Shown: positions 31,701-39,953, numbered from the stretch's first letter. The stretch: 64,000 bases of DNA from Azorinus chamasolen (GCA_963576725.1 OY755240.1:64320412-64384411), one strand, 5' to 3'. Numbers and translations: made by a program. The notes: generated by a model from the letters alone, not told the origin.

Positions 31701-34511
31701 CGATTCTCTCCTACTGACGCTTTTTGACACCTGTAAAGATATTATTTGAAACATTCTAATAAAAATAGTTTTAAAACTACATACATGTAATTCTAAAAAT
31801 ATATTTTCTGTAGTAAATGTTCCTTTTCGGTAGATTTATTCAGATATTCTGTCTAAAAACGCCTATGAGGGAATGGGCTAATTTGTTGACGCGGAGACAA
31901 ATGATCTGATAACTCGCAAAGAATCTGTTGTCTGTTATATTCATACAGTGATTCGATTAAACTTAAAATATACAATCGGTATTTAGCTACAAAATCTAAC
32001 AGCAAATTGAAATGGCATTTATATGAGCACGTGGATTTCAAGTACGGTTCTATTTTAAGAGTGCAGTTGCCAAATTAACCCTTTCGCTGCCAAACTTTGT
32101 CGTCTGCTAACTTTGTCGTCTGCTACAAATTTTCATTTTTTTGATTTTCTTTATTTTTGTTTCAAAAACATAGTAACAGTAACAAACAGTTAGGATCCTG
32201 ATGAGACGCCGAGTTACTCGGCGTCTCATCTGGATCCTAACTGTTTGCATAGGTAATCACAGATCTGGCATTGGCAGAGAAAGGGTTAAATGACTTTGCA
32301 AACGGTTTTAGTCTAGATCTCAGTAACTAGTCTTCTAACAAATTAGGAACTTGATAAATCTGACCGTAGTAACCTAAGCGCCTCCAAAACGAGACACTCA
32401 AGACTTGAAATTCACTTGAAAAGTTTACATTATAAATTTCCAGTTTTCAGGATGTCATTATTTCTACATGACTATTAACCCATTCCCTCATATTGGCGCC
32501 TTAGACGCCTCTGTAAATGCCACTTTTTGAAATTGTGATAGAGCATTTGCTCCACAGGAGCAAATGCTGTATTGATCAGTGGTTTCAATACTACACAACT
32601 ATATTTCCTTTTCTCTAGTTAATGCTCATTTTCGGTAGATTTATTGAAAGGGGTTGAATCTAAAAATAGCCTTATGATGTAATGGGTTAAGCGGGGAAGG
32701 GATTTAATACCAAGAATGGTTTTGTACTACACTTATACATGCACATAATGTGGTCTACACCAGCGAATGCAAAACGTACACATACAATGAAACCTCTAAA
32801 CCGGACGTTCAAGTTGGTATAAATATTGGTCTTGAAGACAGGTGGCGGCTTAATGCAGAGTGAAAGTCACACAGAAAGCTCCTAGAGCTTTCTGGATGAC
32901 TTTCACCCCGCATTAAACAGCCACCTGTTTAAAAGTATCTAAATTCTTTCTACTAGAATTCCGGTTTAGACAGGTTTTACTGTACTTGAAAAAAAACACA
33001 CCCAAAAACAAAAAATCTATTGAATGTTTATACATGTACTGAAATATTTTAGCGTTTTACAAATTCAAGTGTTTTTTTAAAGGTTTGTCATATATTAAAC
33101 ATTTGTCAAACATGAAATGTTGAACACGTGTATATTTTAATGTTACAGGACCCACAGAGCTCCCGTTTATAAAACGGCTATTTCGGCAACTAGGATATTA
33201 CCCAGGTATGTAATTTTTACATAGAATGATCACTTAATGTTTCCATTGGCTGAACGGGTTCGCTCTAATGTATTGTCGTCGTTAATCCTTTCGCTGTTGT
33301 ATATTATTCAAAACATCTCTCTCATTCTATTAGCAAACTGAGCAGTCCATGATCAGACTGATGCTAAAGGAGCCGTCTAATCTGGGTCTACCGTTTTCGA
33401 ATGCGTAAAAAGGCGTTTATCAGGGAAAGGGTTATACTTTCCCTTTTGTTTCAAAATAATCGTAGCATATCGGGCTTGAATGATAATGGCAATAATTAAT
33501 GGGCATGCTAGTCCAGATGCTCTTTAACCCTTTAATCCAAGGACTACTTTTGATACCTTTGCAAACAGTAGAATCAGATATCCCCTGTAAGAGCTGTCTG
33601 ATCAGACTTCTGTTTGGTAGAACTGTGTATTCATTTTTATTAAACATATAAATTCATTTTAATGTTAACCCCTTCCCTCATATTGACATTTGACGACTGT
33701 AAAAGTCACTTTGTGAAACCATTGTGATAAATAGAGCATTTGCTCCTATAGGAGCAAATGCTCTATTTATCACAATGGTTTCAAACTACAACATCCTACG
33801 TTTCCTTTTCTCTAGTTAATGCTCCTTTTCGGTAGATTTATTGAAAGAGGTTGTATCTAAAAATAGCCTTTGAGGTAATGGCTTAATAAAGGGTACTGTC
33901 CGCCATGAAGATTCATGGAGTAAAGGCTGAAAGCAAGGCATCGTGCGTTTGATTTTGAAGAAAAAAAGTATAATCACAAAACAACTGTTACAATAACAAC
34001 TTTGATTGGAAAATGTAAGACTGTTTTTTATTTGTCTATACAAATATAACTTGATATTTTTCGTCGACTAAAACATCCGGCGGTAAACTAGCTCACGGTA
34101 TATTGCTTAATATAGACTCTACAGTTTCTGCCATGGCTAAACATTGTCCATATGATATCATAATAATTAGTTTAATATTTATGATGCCATTATTTCTTGC
34201 TTGAATATTCAGTCGGGAAAGAGGTGGTTTATTCAAACGGGTAGAAGTGAAGAACGTCCGGTTCTATTTTTTCCCAATCTTGCCGCGAAATGGGCATTAC
34301 CTTCCGGCACATAACTGCATTCAGACGACCAGCCAAATATTTCAGCGTATCAGGCACCTTACTGTTTATCACGAAAATAAAATAAAATAACTCATAATTT
34401 TATAACTGTTGAAAGATGAAGTTTTATTTAGCATGAAAATAGTTTAATGTTTTCTTTGTTTCAGAGAACAACGGTAGTGGTGTAGACCAGATCATAGGGA
34501 TGGGTTTATAG
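22688..34511 (+). CDS. Uncharacterised secreted protein, copy B (8 exons, 406 aa)
   Basis: Exons 22688-22733, 24723-24962, 26065-26256, 26971-27171, 28516-28723, 31401-31630, 33149-33205, 34465-34511; 1221 nt. All junctions are GT-AG and preserve frame, with no internal stop. Leader M-R-T-A-I-L-M-F-G. Differs from A and C at scattered sites (for example Y-I-V-R-D-E-L for Y-V-V-R-D-E-M, exon 2 ending in Ala rather than Glu), while most of exons 2 and 4 is unchanged, which suggests purifying selection. Introns hold many MITEs, a minisatellite and a 1.3-kb foldback. Function unknown. Confidence 0.85.
22766..23256. mobile_element. Tandem H1b dimer in intron 1 of B
   Basis: Two full H1b bodies share one junction: ACAGGGAAACCTTTCCCTC at about 23008-23026. 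The end of the first and start of the second overlap with no TTAA. Outer ends are TTAACCATTTCC and GGGAAAGGGTTAA. Hairpins: ACGGCTCCTAGAGGAACCG and CAGACGGCTCCTAGAGGAGC. Confidence 0.9.
23305..23554. mobile_element. H4 MITE, complete
   Basis: TTAACCCTTCGCTTGCTG to AGCAAGCGAACGGTTAA; perfect core GAGACAGCTCCTGCAGGAGC. Confidence 0.92.
23795..24050. mobile_element. Fragments of P1, Q and P2
   Basis: Decayed P1 arms at 23795-23890. A Q left arm (TCTCCACCAAACCCTATTTTG) near 23960 then runs straight into P2 arms (TACAGAAAACGC, GTATTACTTGC). Confidence 0.55.
24051..24300. mobile_element. H5 MITE, complete
   Basis: TTAACCCTTTCACCGCCA to GGCACCGAAAGGGTTTA; core CAGACGCCGCCTTTTCAAGG. Confidence 0.9.
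24421..24624. mobile_element. P1 MITE, complete, TA-flanked
   Basis: CAGTAAAAACCCTCTAAACC to GAGAGGTTTTACTG; core GCAGAAAGCTCCTAGAGGAG. Ends about 100 bp before exon 2. Confidence 0.92.
24723..24962 (+). CDS. Copy B exon 2
   Basis: 240 nt, acceptor TTTTACAG, donor GTAGGT. Sequon N-F-S-D-P kept. Confidence 0.9.
25085..25680. mobile_element. H1a MITE swollen by an internal minisatellite
   Basis: TTAAATCCTTTACTCCATAA to AAGTAAAGTTTTAA, with the hairpin arm GTCTGATCAGTGTCTGCTC followed by the repeat array. The allelic-position copy in C (49508-49739) has no array. Confidence 0.9.
25172..25560. repeat. Minisatellite, 17-bp unit, about 23 copies
   Basis: Unit ATCAGTGTTTGCTCTGT with variants CAGTGCCTGC and CAGTGTCTGC. 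The unit equals the right arm plus flank of the H1 hairpin (ATCAGGGTCTGCTCTGTTTGC). No unit frame contains a stop, so all three plus frames stay open for over 120 codons; these are not genes. Confidence 0.95.
25718..25965. mobile_element. H1b MITE, complete
   Basis: TTAACCCTTTCTCTCATATA to ACAGGGAAAGGGTTAA; core CAGACGGCTCCTATAGGATACG. Confidence 0.9.
26065..26256 (+). CDS. Copy B exon 3
   Basis: 192 nt, acceptor CATCCAG, donor GTAAGT. D-F-P-V-S-S-S-P-N to D-K-I-F-S; Cys149 conserved. Confidence 0.9.
26574..26815. mobile_element. H4 MITE, complete
   Basis: TTAACCTTTCGCTTGCTG to AGCAAGCGAAGGGTTAA; one arm mismatch (GAGACATCTCCTGCAGGAGC). Confidence 0.9.
26971..27171 (+). CDS. Copy B exon 4
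   Basis: 201 nt, R-W-N-F-N-K-M-T-S to H-I-I-G-Y-G-M-K. Only about three residues differ from A across the last 60. Confidence 0.9.
27416..27540. mobile_element. N family element, decayed
   Basis: CTCGAGTATCTGGGTCCA, GATCATTCTCAAGTATCTG, ATTGGTCAGATGCTTGAG. The matching decayed copy in A intron 4 (13420-13515) indicates it predates the duplication. Confidence 0.6.
27569..27796. mobile_element. H2 MITE, complete
   Basis: TTAACCCATTCCCACATAGG to TGTGGGAATGGGTTAA; core GCATTTGCTCTTGTGGAGC. Confidence 0.9.
27797..28216. other. Intron 4 of copy B, no complete element
   Basis: Unique-looking AT-rich DNA; a P2 scrap (GGTTGCTTAGGGCAGG, GTCCTGCATTAA) sits at 28160-28216. Confidence 0.45.
28217..28428. 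mobile_element. H1 MITE, variant tail
   Basis: TTAACTCTTTCCTCCATG, broken core, tail ATAAATATTCATGTAATTAA and TCAACAGGGAAAAGG. A tail of the same subtype lies in C intron 4 (50785-50878). Confidence 0.7.
28516..28723 (+). CDS. Copy B exon 5
   Basis: 208 nt, phase 1 to 2. Cys276 present. Differences from A include W-Q-P-D and N-N-A-L-M-G-S. Confidence 0.9.
28912..29110. mobile_element. P1 MITE, complete, TA-flanked
   Basis: CAGTAAAACCTCTTAACCGG to AAGAGGTTTTATTG; perfect core. Confidence 0.9.
29264..29688. mobile_element. H2 MITE interrupted by H1b
   Basis: Left half GCCCATTCCCTCGTAATTG to GTTCTATTTAA; right half from ACAATCGTTTCAAAACTAC to GAGGTAAGAGTTTA. The left half has a counterpart in C intron 5 (51784-51838). 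Confidence 0.75.
29375..29593. mobile_element. H1b MITE nested in H2
   Basis: TTAACCATTTCCCTCATACA to ACAGGGAAATGGTTAG; its own hairpin is reduced to CAGACGGCTCTG. Confidence 0.8.
30330..30466. repeat. Palindrome at inner end of left foldback arm
   Basis: TAATACACGTTTGTTTTCGG mirrors CCGAACAAACGTGTATTA; ATAACATCTGCAGTGTCCC mirrors GGGACACTGCAGATGTTAT. Confidence 0.85.
30661..30798. repeat. Palindrome at inner end of right foldback arm
   Basis: Same hairpin as at 30330-30466; CAGTGTCCCGAGGGACTG at the left and CGAGGGACACTGCAGATG at the right. Confidence 0.85.
31214..31400. mobile_element. H1a tails before exon 6 of B
   Basis: Two successive H1a right ends (ATTCATGGAGTAAAGGGTTAA at about 31285-31305; ATTCATAAAGTAAAACTTTAA at about 31364-31384). 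The second has counterparts at the same place in A and C. Confidence 0.7.
31401..31630 (+). CDS. Copy B exon 6
   Basis: 230 nt, acceptor ACTTCAG, donor GTATGG. Ends L-E-Q-L-F-E-S-I-M. Confidence 0.9.
31696..31882. mobile_element. H2 MITE without its hairpin
   Basis: TTAATCGATTCTCTCC to GAGGGAATGGGCTAA. The core is reduced to GAAACATTCTAATAAAAATAG. Confidence 0.75.
32075..32289. mobile_element. H3 MITE, complete
   Basis: TTAACCCTTTCGCTGCCA to TGGCAGAGAAAGGGTTAA; perfect core CGAGTTACTCG. Nearly identical to 3444-3651, so probably recent. Confidence 0.93.
32475..32690. mobile_element. H2 MITE, complete
   Basis: TTAACCCATTCCCTCATATT to TGTAATGGGTTAA; core GCTCCACAGGAGC. Confidence 0.9.
32790..32980. 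mobile_element. P1 MITE
   Basis: CAATGAAACCTCTAAACCGG to GACAGGTTTTACTG; core GCTCCTAGAGC has lost a few bases. Confidence 0.85.
33149..33205 (+). CDS. Copy B exon 7
   Basis: 57 nt; P-T-E-L-P-F-I-K-R-L-F-R-Q-L-G. Acceptor GTTACAG, donor GTATGT. Confidence 0.9.
33282..33435. mobile_element. H1b MITE, reverse, shortened
   Basis: TTAATCCTTTCGCTGTTG to CAGGGAAAGGGTTA; GATCAGACTGATGC core decayed. A truncated H1a (33524-33660) follows. Confidence 0.65.
33665..33886. mobile_element. H2 MITE, complete
   Basis: TTAACCCCTTCCCTCATATT to GAGGTAATGGCTTAA; perfect core. An H1a end abuts it at 33887-33935. Confidence 0.9.
34465..34511 (+). CDS. Copy B exon 8
   Basis: 47 nt, acceptor GTTTCAG, ends I-I-G-M-G-L and TAG. 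Confidence 0.9.
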
Positions 34512-34639
34512 GCACTGTGCAGACTCGGGCGACAGATAAAAAAACCACTTAGAAAATGACAATCCATCTCACTAGATTAGTTAGACCAGATTAATGTATA
34601 CCTAAATTGTCCAAAATTGATCTGATATGAAAGTGAGCT

Positions 34640-34645
34640 ATTAAA
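34640..34645 (+). terminator. Polyadenylation signal of copy B (ATTAAA)
   Basis: GAGCTATTAAAGACTT about 130 nt after the stop, aligned with A and C. Confidence 0.7.
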
Positions 34646-34692
34646 GACTTAAAAAAACATATTTTGTTTGTTTATTATGCACACATGGAGAT

Positions 34693-34873
34693 ACAGTATA
34701 GAAGGTATTTAGACCCTTTTAGGCAGGTGGCTGCTTAATGCATGGTGAAAGTCATGCAGAAAGCTCCTAGAGGAGCTTTCTGCATGACTTTCACCATGCA
34801 TTAAGCTGCCACCTGTCTTAAAGATCGATAATAATACGTATATTAGTGTTCGAATAATCGAAGTTTTACTGTG
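34693..34873. mobile_element. P1 MITE, ends decayed
   Basis: GGCAGGTGGCTGCTTAATGC, perfect core GCAGAAAGCTCCTAGAGGAG, right end GAAGTTTTACTG. Confidence 0.8.
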
Positions 34874-35348
34874 GTAAGAACCGCCGGACACAATACAGAG
34901 GTCCAGATAACACTGGGGACCAACTACGTGTTATCAAAAGTTTTGCTACCACAATTTATACAAGTATTTTAGACCAATTGTTTCCTACGAAGCCAGTGTA
35001 TATATTAGGAAATGTTTTCCTACGAAAACGAAGTTGCCTTCGCAGAAAAACAAATCTATTATAATACATGTATAGTCAAACAACTAGGTCTGACGTGTCA
35101 AAGGTCAGCCGAGTCCATTTTTTAGGGAGATCAGCATTCCGCATGTTCTCGGACCATTTTTTTTAAACAGACGAGTTTATGAATAAAATATGTTTATATG
35201 CTAATTTGCTGAAGTACCTCAAACTAATGGAAGCTGTATACAAATGCTGAGACTGGCGCAAGCTTATTCAACGATCACTGCTGGTTATTTTGTGATCAGG
35301 GCACTGAATATTAGTATATAAGATAAAATTGAAGGCGGATTGTTGTCA

Positions 35349-35440
35349 GCAGTTTAGCGCAGTGGGTAAAGTCTAGGTACGCAGAAGACATTGCGAGAGT
35401 AGTTTTTTATTGAGCGTGGGTTCGAATCCCGTGTCGACCT
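35349..35440 (+). pseudogene. tRNA-like module (SINE head or tRNA relic)
   Basis: A-box TAGCGCAGTGG at 35356 and B-box GGTTCGAATCC at 35419-35429. The T-arm pairs, but the acceptor ends do not, so not a functional tRNA. Another B-box-like TTCGAGTCC lies near 35560. Confidence 0.6.
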
Positions 35441-35723
35441 TAAACTTTTTTTAAATTTTTAATGAATAGTAGAGTATTAGTTTATGTCATATTGTATAAT
35501 TGTAATGGCCATTTATGCACATGGTCCTCTATGTTAGGGAAGGGTGCCTTTGTTTGAGTTCGAGTCCTATATTAGCCATATTTTCAATAATAAATCGATG
35601 CTAAAATATGAATATCAATATAAGTTTTAGCAAATGTCTTGTACAAGTGGCTTCTTAATGCACAACAAAACTAATGCTCTTAAGGGGACTTTCCTTAATA
35701 TTTTTAGCAAAAAAAATATTTTA

Positions 35724-35818
35724 GGTTGATGCGAGACTCGAACCTGCGCCTAATAAAATTTTCGTCGATCATATATTTCTTTATGGTCCTACGTCTTATC
35801 CACTACGCTATATTTCCG
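35724..35818 (-). pseudogene. tRNA-like module, opposite strand
   Basis: A-box TAGCGTAGTGG (35810-35800) and B-box GGTTCGAGTCT (35744-35734), separated by an over-long middle. Confidence 0.6.
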
Positions 35819-36034
35819 ATAACTAATGCGCGTATTCTTTATACCTATAACTAAACATTTTCTTTTATAAATGGCACGTGGTTATCCGAAATGCTGATCT
35901 CCCTTAAAAATGGACTCGGCGAACCCGTGACCCGTCAGACCTAGTTGTTTGACTATACCTATATAAAGATAGAAATTCTCGTAGCAAAACACTTGGTAAT
36001 ATGTAGTTGGTCCCTAGTGGATAAGATGCGTTAA

Positions 36035-36244
36035 TTAACCCATTACAGCATATTGACGCCTTTCGACGACTCTGTAAAAGTCACTTTGTGAAACCATTGT
36101 GATAAATAGGAGCAAATGCTCTATTTAACACAATGGTTTCAAGCTACAAAATTCTGAAATTTTCACTCTCTAGTTAATGCTCCTTTTCGATAAATTTATT
36201 CAAAGAGGCTGTATCTAAAAATAGCCTATGAGGTAATGGGTTAA
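36035..36244. mobile_element. H2 MITE, first hairpin arm deleted
   Basis: TTAACCCATTACAGCATATT to GAGGTAATGGGTTAA; CATTGTGATAAATAGGAGC shows direct loss of GAGCATTTGCTCCTAT. Confidence 0.88.
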
Positions 36245-36310
36245 AACATTTTCACAACATAGGGTTTGGATAAATGACAAATTTTAGTATCCGAGTACGC
36301 ACATTGTCAT
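36245..36310. mobile_element. Q element, right half
   Basis: TTTTCACAACATAGGGTTTGG and the tail TTTTAGTATCCGAGTACGC; left arm missing. Confidence 0.6.
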
Positions 36311-36399
36311 TTTTTCTGACAAGGAGATGGTAAGAATCGCCGGACTCGTAATAATTGTATACGTTGAACACCCGAGACCATTGTTGTAGGAATTGCCAA

Positions 36400-36483
36400 G
36401 ATCCTGCTTAACGCCACCTGGCGGATATTTACAAGTACAATGAAACACAGATAGTTCGAACACTAAAACCAGGTATCATTGTC
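36400..36483. repeat. Dispersed repeat, inverted copy of 5570-5655
   Basis: GCGGATATTTACAAGTACA and AGTTCGAACACTAAAACC. Confidence 0.6.
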
Positions 36484-36484
36484 T

Positions 36485-36573
36485 TTAACCCTTTTCCTCA
36501 TATAAACGTCTCATTCTGGGTCTTCACTATTTACAGGTAGGTATATTGACGTGAATAGCAAGCGAAGGGTTAA
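36485..36573. mobile_element. Chimeric 89-bp MITE: H1 left end joined to H4 right end
   Basis: TTAACCCTTTTCCTCATATA (H1) passes at ACGTCTCATTCTGGGTC into H4 (CTATTTACAGGTAGG) and ends AAGCGAAGGGTTAA. Confidence 0.85.
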
Positions 36574-36757
36574 GTCTTTACTCCGTGAATATTCATGTAA
36601 GAAATGATATCATGAATATTGATTATATTTCTATAATAGCTCATGGACACAAGGGTGTTTGGCCATGACAGAAACTATTGAACAATATTTAACACCGTCT
36701 GATCTACGCTGTTTGCAAAGGCACAAAAAAGACGTATTCATGGAGTAAAGGGTTTAA
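36570..36757. mobile_element. H1a MITE, reverse, sharing TTAA with the chimera
   Basis: TTAAGTCTTTACTCCGTGAA to TGGAGTAAAGGGTTTAA; most of the hairpin is deleted. Confidence 0.75.
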
Positions 36758-37497
36758 AGAATATCTGCTCAAAGGCATCGATCAAGAATTTTAGAAACTA
36801 TTGATCCGAGTTTCGAACAGTGGCTCCTGATGAGATGGTGAGTTACTTGGCGTCTCATCTGGATCCAAACTGTTTTCAAATGTAACTCGGATCACAATTT
36901 AGCCGAAAAAGTTAGTCGTTGTATTGGTAAACTATATATTTCCGTGTTAACCCTTCGCTTGCTGTTCACGTCAATATACCTACCTGTAAATAGTGAAGAC
37001 CCAGATGAGACAGCTCCTGCAGGAGCTGTCTCATCTGGGTCTGCACTATTTACAAGTTGTTTGTGCAACCAGTGCACACCACAGTAGTGATTGCACAGCG
37101 ATATACTTGTACACAGTGAAGTTATATGTAATTATACAACAGGGCATGGGTAAAGGAGAAATGTATTTAAAAATTCAGCAAGCGAAGGGTTAATTCCTAA
37201 GCCTCGGTAGAAACATCGAATGTACAAGAGCAGCCTATAGGAGCAGTTTGATCTGGGTCTCCTCTGTTTGCAAGGGCATAGAAAGGCATATATTTATGGA
37301 GTTAAGGGTTTAAAAATATCTACTAATAGTTGCATCGATGTAGATTTTGGGAAACTATTCACCAAGTTTCAAACAGTGTGGCTCCTGATGAGACGCCAAG
37401 TTAGTTGGCGTCTCATCTGGATCCAAGCTGTTTACAAATGTAACTCGGGTCGCAAATTAGTCGCCATCTTGGTAATCTATTTGTATTTCCGTGTTTG
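36751..37497. repeat. Tandem duplication, about 195-bp unit with MITEs
   Basis: 36751-36946 and 37303-37497 match (GTGGCTCCTGATGAGA, GGATCCAA.CTGTTT, AAATGTAACTCGG, TTTCCGTGTT), each preceded by an H1a end. An H4 sits in the first unit only. A third relative is at 59170-59460. Confidence 0.75.
36947..37193. mobile_element. H4 MITE, complete, reverse
   Basis: TTAACCCTTCGCTTGCTG to CAAGCGAAGGGTTAA; perfect core. Inserted at TTTCCGTG/TTAA where the second tandem unit has TTTCCGTGTTTG. Confidence 0.92.
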
Positions 37498-37544
37498 CTC
37501 ATTTCTACCCTACCACCTAAACATCTGATCACTCAAGCCCGACT

Positions 37545-37622
37545 TACATCCCAAACCCTGGATCGAACCTGAGTCGCATGTGTGAGCAGCAGGTGGGCTA
37601 ACCACTACACAATGTACAGACC
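37545..37622 (-). pseudogene. tRNA-like module
   Basis: Minus-strand A-box TAGTGGTTAGC near 37607 and B-box GGTTCGATCC at 37569-37560. Arms are imperfect; likely a SINE head or relic. Confidence 0.55.
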
Positions 37623-37669
37623 AAATTTTACATCTGAACTTTATGCGATGTCTGGTGACACCATATTTA

Positions 37670-37760
37670 ACCTTTCTCATGATAAGAACCAACAGATTGG
37701 GCCGAGATGAGGCGCCATTTTTACTCAGCCGGATCCACACTGTTTGGCACTCGGTCATAG
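37670..37760. mobile_element. H3 fragment, decayed
   Basis: CCGAGATGAGGCGCC and CAGCCGGATCCACACTGTTTGGC. Confidence 0.5.
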
Positions 37761-37771
37761 TTTCTTGGCCT

Positions 37772-37985
37772 TTAACTCCATGAATATTCAAGTGAGAATT
37801 GAACATCATGAATATTAATTAAATCATTTTTATAATCGCACATTGACACAGGCACTTTGGTCGTAGTAGAAACTGTAGAATTAATTCATAAGCAAATAGA
37901 TCAGACAAGAGCCGCCTGTTGGAGCCGTCTGATCTGGGTCTACTCTGCAAATGCGTAAAAATGCGTATTCGTATTTAAGGACTAA
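37772..37985. mobile_element. H1a MITE, reverse
   Basis: TTAACTCCATGAATATTC, GTTGGAGCCGTCTGATC core, decayed right end near TTTAAGGACTAAA. Confidence 0.75.
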
Positions 37986-38062
37986 ATGGCTAAAAGATTG
38001 GTGGAATCGTATGTGAATAAAAATGATGACAGGTCAGTATTTCACCTAAAGTATAATTCAAG

Positions 38063-38305
38063 TTAACCCTTTCCCTGTTTTAACATTTATGGATGAAATG
38101 ACATTGTGAATGTTTATCAGCCGACATTTAAAAACATGAAATAATTTAACGGACATTTTCCGCTTTGACAAAAACTGTAGAATCAAATTTCTATAATGTA
38201 AAAAGCAAACAGAGTAGATCCTGATCAGACGGCTCCTCTTGGAGCCGTCTGATCTGGATCTACTGTTTGCAAATGCGTGAAAAGGCGTTTGTATGAAGTA
38301 AATTG
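38063..38305. mobile_element. H1b MITE, reverse
   Basis: TTAACCCTTTCCCTG, AGCAAACAGAGTAGATCC, perfect core CAGACGGCTCCTCTTGGAGCC; right end TATGAAGTAAATTG. A partial H1 right arm recurs at 38395-38440. Confidence 0.85.
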
Positions 38306-38467
38306 TTTTTCAGCTTAAGAAGGGCTATCCCACAGCTTTATTAGCGAAATCCAGGCATAAAAGCTGATATAAATACCAAAATTAAAGAGATATAGGGACC
38401 TCTGATCTGGGTCTACTCTGTTTGCAAATGCGTGAAAAGGCTAGCCCGCATATTTATAAGTGGAATC

Positions 38468-38801
38468 CAGAGGTCTGTTCAGGAGTGTGGGCGCTCGATG
38501 TCACTTCGAGCGCTTGGACTCTGAACGGGGGCGCCCGCCTAGTGCCAGCTAGCGCAAGCTAGCCTACTCGCGAGGTGTATCGCTTTGACATTCGCTTATG
38601 TTTCCAAGATGGCTACCAACACGATAACAGAAGCAACCGACTGGAAGAAAACAATCGTAATTAACAAACTGATGCTCTAGAACCTGACCGCAGATCAAAA
38701 ATTTACTTGAATTTAGAAAGGGCGCTCGATCGCGTTCAGCAGTGATACTTTTGCTCGGGCAAGCGCTCATCAAGCGCCCGCGCTCCTGAACAGGGCTCAG
38801 G
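38468..38801. mobile_element. G family element, copy 1
   Basis: Ends GTCTGTTCAGGAGTGTGGGC and GCGCCCGCGCTCCTGAACAG; internal hairpins CGCTCGATGTCACTTCGAGCG and GCTAGCGCAAGCTAGC. GC-rich against its surroundings. Confidence 0.85.
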
Positions 38802-38829
38802 CATACAAACTGATATAATTACCAATATT

Positions 38830-38992
38830 AAAGCGATAGTCTCTACTTGTACCGCGTTTTAAAATGTCTATTTCATAAGCAAACAGAGCAGACCCAGATC
38901 AGACGGCTCCTACTGAGTTGTCTGATCTGGATCTACCCTGTTTGCTAATGCGTGAAAAGGCGTTTATACGAAGGAAAGGGTCAAGTACTTTC
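38830..38992. mobile_element. H1b fragment, reverse
   Basis: AAGCAAACAGAGCAGACCC, CAGACGGCTCCTACTGAG, ending GAAGGAAAGGGTCAA. Confidence 0.65.
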
Positions 38993-39004
38993 CAGCATAT
39001 AAAA

Positions 39005-39250
39005 TTAACCCTTTCACCGTGGCAGTCCCATAAATGCACCGCAACAAATAGTGCAGTCCAAGATCAGACGCCGCCTGTTCAAGGCGGCGTCTGATCAGGG
39101 ACTTCACTATTTGTCTCAAACTCTATTTCTATATCTGTGCTTTATTCCTCTGAAGTTTGCATTTATTTATCTTATTTCCTTATTTGACAGAATGATTTAA
39201 CAAAATTGGATTGCAGACGACAATTAGAAAATTGGCGCCGAAAGGGTTAA
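39005..39250. mobile_element. H5 MITE, complete
   Basis: TTAACCCTTTCACCGTGG to TGGCGCCGAAAGGGTTAA; perfect core GACGCCGCCTGTTCAAGG. Confidence 0.92.
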
Positions 39251-39489
39251 AGAGATATTTGTAAAGCGTTTTAAAACACCTAAATCATTGCATAAATCAT
39301 TTGTTAATACATATATGCTGAAAAGAAGATTATCGCAATAAATGATCGAATAAACGCTAAAGGAGAGAAAGACTTTGATATCGAAGACCCAATGCTATTC
39401 GCCAATGTATTAGTACTTACCCGGGTTGCGTTTTGGTTTCGTATCTGTTCGACATAGGTCGATACTATTTTATTGTACAACAAACATTA

Positions 39490-39822
39490 CAGAGGCCTGT
39501 TCAGGAGTGTGGGCGCTCGATGCCACTTCGAGCGCTTGGACTCTGAACGAGGGCGCCCGCCTAGTGCCAGCTAGCGCAAGCTAGCCTACTTGCGAAGTGT
39601 ATCGCTTTGACACTCGCTTGTGTTTCCAAGATGGCTACCAACACGGTAACAGAAGCAACCGACTTGAAGAAAACAATCGTAATTAACAAACTGATGCTCT
39701 AGAACCCGACCGCAGAACAAAAATGTACTTGTTTTTAGAAAGGGTGCTCGATTGCGTTCAGCAGTGATACTTTGCTCGGGCAAGCGCTCAATCAAGCGCC
39801 CGCGCTCCTGAACAGGTCTCAG
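39490..39822. mobile_element. G family element, copy 2
   Basis: Same orientation as copy 1, about 90% alike by eye. Ends GGCCTGTTCAGGAGTG and CTCCTGAACAGGTCTCAG. No clear target duplication. Confidence 0.85.
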
Positions 39823-39953
39823 GTATCGCTGAAAATGTTTTTATTTTGTACCACAGGGACATTTTTTTTTATATAAGTTCAAATTGAAAATCTTCACAAA
39901 AATGATTGAACAGGTTTTATGATGTTATTTAAAATGGACGTTTATTGTATGTA

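Larger units (their letters stand above)
34911..36019. mobile_element. 1.1-kb foldback element with 5-bp target duplication
   Basis: Tips CACTGGGGACCAACTAC and GTAGTTGGTCCCTAGTG. Outer arms pair over about 45 bp (GTTTTGCTAC...). Inner arms pair at about 35086-35150 with 35893-35955 (AGTCAAACAACTAGGTCTGAC; AGATCAGCATT). GATAA flanks both sides (34906-34910, 36020-36024). Left arm carries about 100 extra bp. No protein; the interior holds tRNA-like modules. Confidence 0.85.

Noticed and set aside
35349..35440. Functional tRNA gene
   Set aside because: A- and B-boxes and T-arm are good, but the acceptor stem does not pair and the spacing is too long.
39420..39455. Minus-strand ATG followed by 11 codons and a perfect GTAAGT donor
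   Set aside because: No second exon could be identified downstream on the minus strand; a chance donor is likely.
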